A stretch of DNA of 9,569 bases. Origin: an uncultured Eubacteriales bacterium. GTDB lineage: Bacteria > Bacillota > Clostridia > Peptostreptococcales > Anaerovoracaceae. Numbering within the stretch: the first letter of the stretch is position 1; each line of letters starts with the position of its first letter. Positions 5,147-9,569 of the stretch are shown piece by piece. The stretch covers positions 1 to 9,569 of the forward strand of contig CADBRY010000038.1 in the NCBI GenBank assembly GCA_902797195.1. The letters are read 5' to 3'. The notes below the pieces were generated by a model, which did no database searches, was not told the DNA's origin, and saw only the letters and a list, made by a program, of their open reading frames with translations. Made by a program: the position numbers and the translations under genes.

Positions 5147-6784
5147 TTACCACAGTTTCAGTCTGTCACATATTCGTACGACCCTGCGCCCGATGGATAT
5201 CTCAAGAAGCTCGTCCCTTGAAATTGCCTTTGTCTTAATGACCATCACCCCGTATACGAGGACTCCCGCAATAATGGCCAGAAGCGTGGCCACGGTGTTT
5301 GATGAGACCACCGCCATGAGCCCGTGGTATACGGCGATGACCGCGGCGCCCATTATGATGGACGAAAGCAAAGGCTTTACTATGAGCAGCCTTATATTTA
5401 CGGAAGCTCCCGTGAATTTCCTGAGGCAGTACATGTCAAGGGCCGTTGCAATCACATAGGCTGACATGGTTCCAAGGGGCGCTCCCATAATATTTACCGC
5501 AGTGGTCCCTACAAATATCCAGGTGACGACCACCTTGAACAGCAGCCCTATGAATAGGTTTATCACAGGCCATATCTGCTTGCCCACTCCCTGAAGGATC
5601 CCGGTCATTATGGTTATCAGCGCCAGAAGGATGAAGCTGATGCTCAGAACCTGCAGACATGGTGCCGCGTTTGCCGCGCTTTCCTTCTGAGTGAAGAAGA
5701 GCATGGTCAGTGCGGGCTTCGCAAGTATAATAAGTCCTATTGCGCATGGAAAGGCAACGATTGTCGCCATACGAAGCCCAAGGGATATGGTCTCGTGGAG
5801 ACGGATCCTGTCCCCCAGTTTGTTGGCGGCGGCGGCCATGGGGACTATACTCATAACGATAGCAGACATGAGAACCTGAGGAAGCGCTATTATAGGCTCA
5901 CAGTATCCCGTAAGCTGCCCGTAGAGAGCCTTGGCAGTCACATTGTCAAATCCCGCTTCATGAAGACGAACGACGACGACTGACGCATCCACAAGATTTA
6001 CCAGCGGCATCAGCATGGCTCCAAGTGTTATCGGGACAGCGATTACAAGAACTCCCTTGAGAATGGATCCCGCCGTCTCACGCCGGCCGTCCTTACTTTT
6101 TGCTATCCTTGCCTTTATATCTTTTCGGGATGCAAAGTAAACCGCCAGCATCACGATGAGTCCTCCGATGGCACCGGCCGATGCGCCGAAGCAGCCTCCC
6201 GCAGCTCCTCTCTGAAGATCTGTAAAGTCCTTGGAAAAGAGTGTGCCATTCATGAGAACAAGAGCCACAAGAAGTCCGAAAACGACTCTGAATATCTGCT
6301 CTATGGTCTGGGATAAAGCAGTAGGAGCCATTCTCTGCTGCCCCTGGAAATATCCTCTGTATGAGGACATTACAGGAACGAGGAGAAGCGCCGGCGCCGT
6401 TGCCTTCATGGCCAGGGCCGACCCTTTCAGATTGATTGCCGTGGCAATGGGATCAGCGAAAAAGAACAGCACTATGAACCCGACGGCTCCCAGTCCTATC
6501 ATCAGTCTGCTTGATATCTGAAATACCCTGTCCGCTTCGTCATACCTTTCGATAGCGCAGCGCTCCGAAACCATTCTGGATATGGCGATGGGGATTCCTG
6601 ATGTGGAAACCACCAGAAGAACCGAGTATATGGCGTAGGCCGGAGTATAGTATGCTATGCCCTGATCCGTTATAAAAGTGACCAGAAGTATTCTGAAGGC
6701 AGCTCCAAAAACCTTTACAACCAGTCCCGCTATGGCAAGAACCGCCGCGCCCTTTATCAAAGTTGTCTTACTGTTTTCACTCAT
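5147..6784 (-). CDS. MurJ/SpoVB-family lipid-linked precursor flippase
   Basis: A 545-residue multi-pass membrane protein of the MOP (MATE/MurJ) superfamily, predicted to move a lipid-linked cell-wall or polysaccharide precursor across the membrane. It is hydrophobic throughout, consistent with the family's roughly 14 helices. The N-terminus (IKGAAVLAIAGLVVKVFG from residue 10) and the STSGIPIAISRMVSE stretch at 60-74 are typical of the SpoVB/YtgP branch. The block LLLVPVMSSYRGYFQGQQRM (133-152), followed by PTALSQTIEQIFR, closely resembles B. subtilis MurJ (YtgP), which is also about 544 residues; this favours a lipid II flippase over sporulation SpoVB. Its position next to hup-rqcP, however, is the classical spoVB position, so the exact role is left open. 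It starts 15 nt after the cardiolipin synthase stop, with only a weak, distant GAGG as ribosome binding site, suggesting co-transcription and coupling. Confidence 0.85.
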   Translation of the reverse strand: MSENSKTTLIKGAAVLAIAGLVVKVFGAAFRILLVTFITDQGIAYYTPAYAIYSVLLVVSTSGIPIAISRMVSERCAIERYDEADRVFQISSRLMIGLGAVGFIVLFFFADPIATAINLKGSALAMKATAPALLLVPVMSSYRGYFQGQQRMAPTALSQTIEQIFRVVFGLLVALVLMNGTLFSKDFTDLQRGAAGGCFGASAGAIGGLIVMLAVYFASRKDIKARIAKSKDGRRETAGSILKGVLVIAVPITLGAMLMPLVNLVDASVVVVRLHEAGFDNVTAKALYGQLTGYCEPIIALPQVLMSAIVMSIVPMAAAANKLGDRIRLHETISLGLRMATIVAFPCAIGLIILAKPALTMLFFTQKESAANAAPCLQVLSISFILLALITIMTGILQGVGKQIWPVINLFIGLLFKVVVTWIFVGTTAVNIMGAPLGTMSAYVIATALDMYCLRKFTGASVNIRLLIVKPLLSSIIMGAAVIAVYHGLMAVVSSNTVATLLAIIAGVLVYGVMVIKTKAISRDELLEISIGRRVVRICDRLKLW

Positions 6785-6799
6785 TATCGTCTGTTTCCT

Positions 6800-8389
6800 C
6801 TACATAAGGGGAGCAACTATCTTAAGAGCTTTACCCAGCACCTTTCCAACAGGGCTGAATCTCCTGCAGTTCTCCACAGTTATCCTCTCACACTTGGAGA
6901 GTGTATCGTCAAAGTCTTCGGCGATATCCTCTATCACCGGGTTGTCGTATATATATGCCGCACATTCAAAATGAAGGTACAGGCTTCTGTAGTCAAGATT
7001 AATGGTTCCCACCACTGCCCTTATATCGTCGCTGCAGAACACCTTGGCATGAACGAATCCGGGAGTGTACTCATATATCTTGACTCCCCCTGAGATCAGT
7101 TCATGGTAATGGGTCCTGGCCAGCCAGTAGGCGTATTTTTTATCCGGTATGTGAGGAAGGATGATCTTGACGTCGATCCCCCTCTGAGCCGCAAATATAA
7201 GGGTGTGGACCATGGTCTCGCTGAGTATGAGATAAGGGGTCATAATATGGACATATTCTTCAGCCTTGCTGATGATATCCATGTAAACTTTTTCGCCCAC
7301 AGCCTCATCGTCCATGGGGCTGTCTCCGTATGGGGCTATATACCCTCCCCTGCGAAGTTCCTCGTCGTTATCGATCCTGTCGTTTCCCGCCACTATGAAC
7401 CTTCCGTAGTCATCAGTTATGTGCTCGTCGATATTCCACATCTGAAGGAACATGAGGGTGAAACTGTCCACACTTGCTCCCTGGACCATTATGGCGGTGT
7501 CTTTCCAGTGTCCGAATCTGACCTTTTTGTTTATATATTCGTCGGCCAGATTGACTCCGCCTGTAAAGGCAACCCTTCCGTCTATCACAAGTATCTTCCG
7601 GTGATCCCTGTTGTTCTGATGGGTGGATAAAAATGGAACCATGGGAGAGAACACCTTACATTTGATCCCATAATCTTCCATCTTCCCCACAAATCCCTTG
7701 GGCAAAAGCGTCAGGTTACAGGTCCCGTCATACATGAGCCTTACCTCAACGCCGCTCTCTGCCTTTTCACGGAGTATCTCCAGTATGGAGTTCCACATCT
7801 CACCTTCTTCAATGATAAAGTACTCCATGAAGATGAAATCCCTGGCGGAAGCAAGCTGCCTGAGCATCTCACGGTACTTGTCTTCACCAAGGGGGAAATA
7901 CTTTATCCCGGGATCTATGTATGAAGGATAGTTGCCTCCCTCGTAGATATACTTGAATATGCCGTATTCATTTCTGGCATAGGCCAGTTCCTCTTCCACC
8001 ACCTGCCTGTCGGGAGCAAGATATGCCCGCTGCTCTTCGATAAGCTGAGCTATCCTTTCGGATCTTACATTTGTTCCCGGCTGGACTCTGGTGTATATGA
8101 ACAGGACGACGCCAAAGATAGGAACAGCAAGAATGATAACTATCCAGGTCATCTTCATATTGGCATCTCTTCTGGAGTTTACCACGTATACCATAATGAC
8201 CATGGCAACAAAACCCATGATATAGTTCAGGACGATGATCCTCTCTCCAAGGATGAAGAATCCGCCAAAGAGGACTACGACCTGCAGGAGCAGGAACAGT
8301 ATGAAGAGAGTGGTCCTGCCGAATATAAGTCGGGTCAGTCCTCCCAGTCTGGCGAGAAATGATTTTTTTTCCTCACCTATTTCAGTCAT
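6800..8389 (-). CDS. cls: Cardiolipin synthase, phospholipase D superfamily
   Basis: A 529-residue membrane enzyme expected to condense two phosphatidylglycerols into cardiolipin and glycerol. The N-terminus has about three hydrophobic segments (near 22-48, 51-70 and 82-100), the PLD N-terminal anchor of bacterial Cls. Two catalytic HKD motifs are intact: His263, Lys265 and Asp270 (HRKILVID), followed by FTGGVNLADEY; and His447, Lys449 and Asp454 (HAKVFCSD), followed by GTINLDYRSL. Length and architecture match typical ClsA-like enzymes of about 480-530 residues. Its ATG overlaps the end of the upstream repeat-protein gene by 8 nt, with GGGAG 7 nt before it inside that gene, so translation is probably coupled. 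An A8 run lies at codons 6-9. Another PLD-family phosphatidyltransferase is possible but less likely. Confidence 0.93.
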   Translation of the reverse strand: MTEIGEEKKSFLARLGGLTRLIFGRTTLFILFLLLQVVVLFGGFFILGERIIVLNYIMGFVAMVIMVYVVNSRRDANMKMTWIVIILAVPIFGVVLFIYTRVQPGTNVRSERIAQLIEEQRAYLAPDRQVVEEELAYARNEYGIFKYIYEGGNYPSYIDPGIKYFPLGEDKYREMLRQLASARDFIFMEYFIIEEGEMWNSILEILREKAESGVEVRLMYDGTCNLTLLPKGFVGKMEDYGIKCKVFSPMVPFLSTHQNNRDHRKILVIDGRVAFTGGVNLADEYINKKVRFGHWKDTAIMVQGASVDSFTLMFLQMWNIDEHITDDYGRFIVAGNDRIDNDEELRRGGYIAPYGDSPMDDEAVGEKVYMDIISKAEEYVHIMTPYLILSETMVHTLIFAAQRGIDVKIILPHIPDKKYAYWLARTHYHELISGGVKIYEYTPGFVHAKVFCSDDIRAVVGTINLDYRSLYLHFECAAYIYDNPVIEDIAEDFDDTLSKCERITVENCRRFSPVGKVLGKALKIVAPLM

Positions 8390-9569
8390 CTATAATCTCC
8401 CATATGAGAAGTATCGGTTCTTTGACTTCGTGATTGGGCTGTTCGGGAATGTCCAGATATGCTCTTGCCTCGTATCTTCCCGGATCCTTTGCCGTGTTGC
8501 CCTCATAACGGACTCTGCTTCCCTCGGGAAGTCCCAGATAATTGCCCTGAGGCTTACGGCCGAATAACCCTCCTTTTTTGTCTCCGTCCTCGGTGAGCAG
8601 TTCCACCGTATGTCCTTTGCGGCTGTACTTCAGGGGACCTTCGTAATCCCATCTCACTCCGCTTATGTCAAAGGGGGCCTTATCGATGGTCCAATCCGTT
8701 TCCATCTTCTCAGGCATGTTGAAGTTGTTTTCATCGTAAAGGAAGGTGGCGGCCGCATGATATGTACCCGCATCCGTAGCCTCATTGCCTTCGTAAATGG
8801 GAACCAGTCCGTCGGGAAGACCGGTAAGGACAACTTCCTTGGTGGTCCCGTCGTACATCTGACCGCTGATCCCTTCCCAGCGCACCTGACTCATGTCGTA
8901 GTCGTTCTTCAGTATCTTCCACCGGAGAGGCTCTATCACCGGAGTCTTGTAGTTGGAATTGTCCTCAAGTATGATTGTCGCTTCCGCAGTGTAGTCTCCC
9001 GCTTCAATGGCTTCGTTGCCTTTGTAAGTGGCCGACATTCCCTCCGGCAGATTCATAAGCTCGACCCGTTTTTCGTAGCCGTCATATGTAAAGTCAATGG
9101 CATAGTTCCAGGAGATATCGCTTATGTCCACAGGAGCCTTGTCGATGGTCCAGGTGCATCCCCTGATGGGAGGAGCCTGATAATTCCTGCTGTCTACTGA
9201 AAGCACCGCAGAGGCGTGATACGTTCCCGCCTCCCTGGCAGTGTTGTTTTCGTATTCCACTTCCACTTCATCGGGTAGGCCTGTAAGTCCAATGACTTTG
9301 ATCTCTCCGTCGTATACCAGCCTTTCCGCCGATACCCAGCTGACTCCGGATACATCCAGATCCGCTTTTTTGATCTCCCAGGCTATGGGGTCCACCGTGG
9401 GCACGTTGTAATTCTTGATATCCACAGGCTCAAGAATGGCCGATGCCATATACTGACCGGAATCTACGGCGGTGTTGCCTTTGTAGCTCACCCTGATATT
9501 ATCCGGCAGATTCTCAAGGACCATGGATTTTTCCTGTCCGTCGTATACGAATTCTCTTTCCTCCTGCCA
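8382..9569 (-). CDS. MBG-like tandem repeat protein, N-terminal part outside the window
   Basis: The minus-strand frame is open to the window edge, so 395 C-terminal residues of a longer protein are seen; the Met at 9524 is only an internal residue. It consists of five tandem repeats with 76-77-residue spacing. The repeat tryptophans sit at 1, 78, 154, 231 and 307, counted from the edge. Each repeat reads roughly W...YDG..K.V.L.GLP....Y.GN.A..AG.Y.A.A......NY..P....W.I.KA..D.S. This resembles MBG-type beta-rich repeats found in clostridial surface proteins. The last repeat is longer (89 residues), has YSRKG instead of YDG and an inserted Gly/Lys-rich loop (KKGGLFGRK at 331-339), and the protein ends shortly after IWEIIDD. 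No C-terminal sortase motif, membrane segment or catalytic motif is visible, so any anchor must be N-terminal. The gene overlaps cls by 8 nt. Role unknown; the location suggests the cell envelope, by inference. Confidence 0.75.
   Translation of the reverse strand, partial: WQEEREFVYDGQEKSMVLENLPDNIRVSYKGNTAVDSGQYMASAILEPVDIKNYNVPTVDPIAWEIKKADLDVSGVSWVSAERLVYDGEIKVIGLTGLPDEVEVEYENNTAREAGTYHASAVLSVDSRNYQAPPIRGCTWTIDKAPVDISDISWNYAIDFTYDGYEKRVELMNLPEGMSATYKGNEAIEAGDYTAEATIILEDNSNYKTPVIEPLRWKILKNDYDMSQVRWEGISGQMYDGTTKEVVLTGLPDGLVPIYEGNEATDAGTYHAAATFLYDENNFNMPEKMETDWTIDKAPFDISGVRWDYEGPLKYSRKGHTVELLTEDGDKKGGLFGRKPQGNYLGLPEGSRVRYEGNTAKDPGRYEARAYLDIPEQPNHEVKEPILLIWEIIDD

Noticed and set aside
7103..7630. 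175-codon plus-strand frame opposite cls
   Set aside because: Lies over conserved HKD-enzyme sequence in the real frame and has no family resemblance.
8610..9200. 196-codon plus-strand frame opposite the repeat protein
   Set aside because: The minus-strand frame shows regular 76-77-residue repeats with conserved motifs, so the plus frame is a shadow.

Overview
The window (about 9.6 kb, mid-GC) looks like chromosomal DNA of an anaerobic Bacillota, most likely class Clostridia. This rests on three things. The split methionine synthase is typical of anaerobes. An HU gene sits next to an rqcP (yabO) gene, beside a MurJ/SpoVB-type flippase. The ribosome binding sites are strong and AGGAGG-like. 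No mobile-element gene, tRNA, rRNA or CRISPR array is visible.

Left arm, plus strand (1-3936): a tight three-gene methionine operon. It holds a 5'-truncated metF (methylenetetrahydrofolate reductase), a stand-alone MetH activation-domain protein, and a cobalamin-dependent methionine synthase (metH) that lacks that domain. MetF makes 5-methyl-THF, MetH passes the methyl group to homocysteine through cobalamin, and the small protein probably re-methylates cobalamin with AdoMet after oxidative inactivation. The operon promoter lies outside the window.

Middle (3937-4302): a 366-bp gap between convergent genes. It has two sharply different halves. The first is an AT-rich block of about 140 bp bounded by inverted TTACACAA-type repeats, with a terminator-like hairpin. 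The second is a GC-rich block of degenerate tandem repeats (GGCC..AGCACC cores).

Right arm, minus strand (9569 to 4303): read in transcription order, a 3' gene fragment of five MBG-like repeats overlaps a two-HKD cardiolipin synthase gene by 8 nt. A MurJ/SpoVB-family flippase follows after 15 nt. Next comes a 182-bp gap with a good sigma-A-type promoter and several palindromes, then hup (HU), a perfect hairpin, and rqcP (ribosome quality control). The first three genes look like a cell-envelope operon. The hup-rqcP pair is a remnant of the Bacillota spoVB-mazG-hup-yabO-yabP-yabQ-divIC neighbourhood, with mazG absent between flippase and hup and yabP/yabQ/divIC absent after rqcP.

I did not find a clear undescribed system. 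The best candidates are the two-part intergenic repeat region and the coupling of a repeat-rich, apparently non-enzymatic protein to cardiolipin synthase and a flippase.
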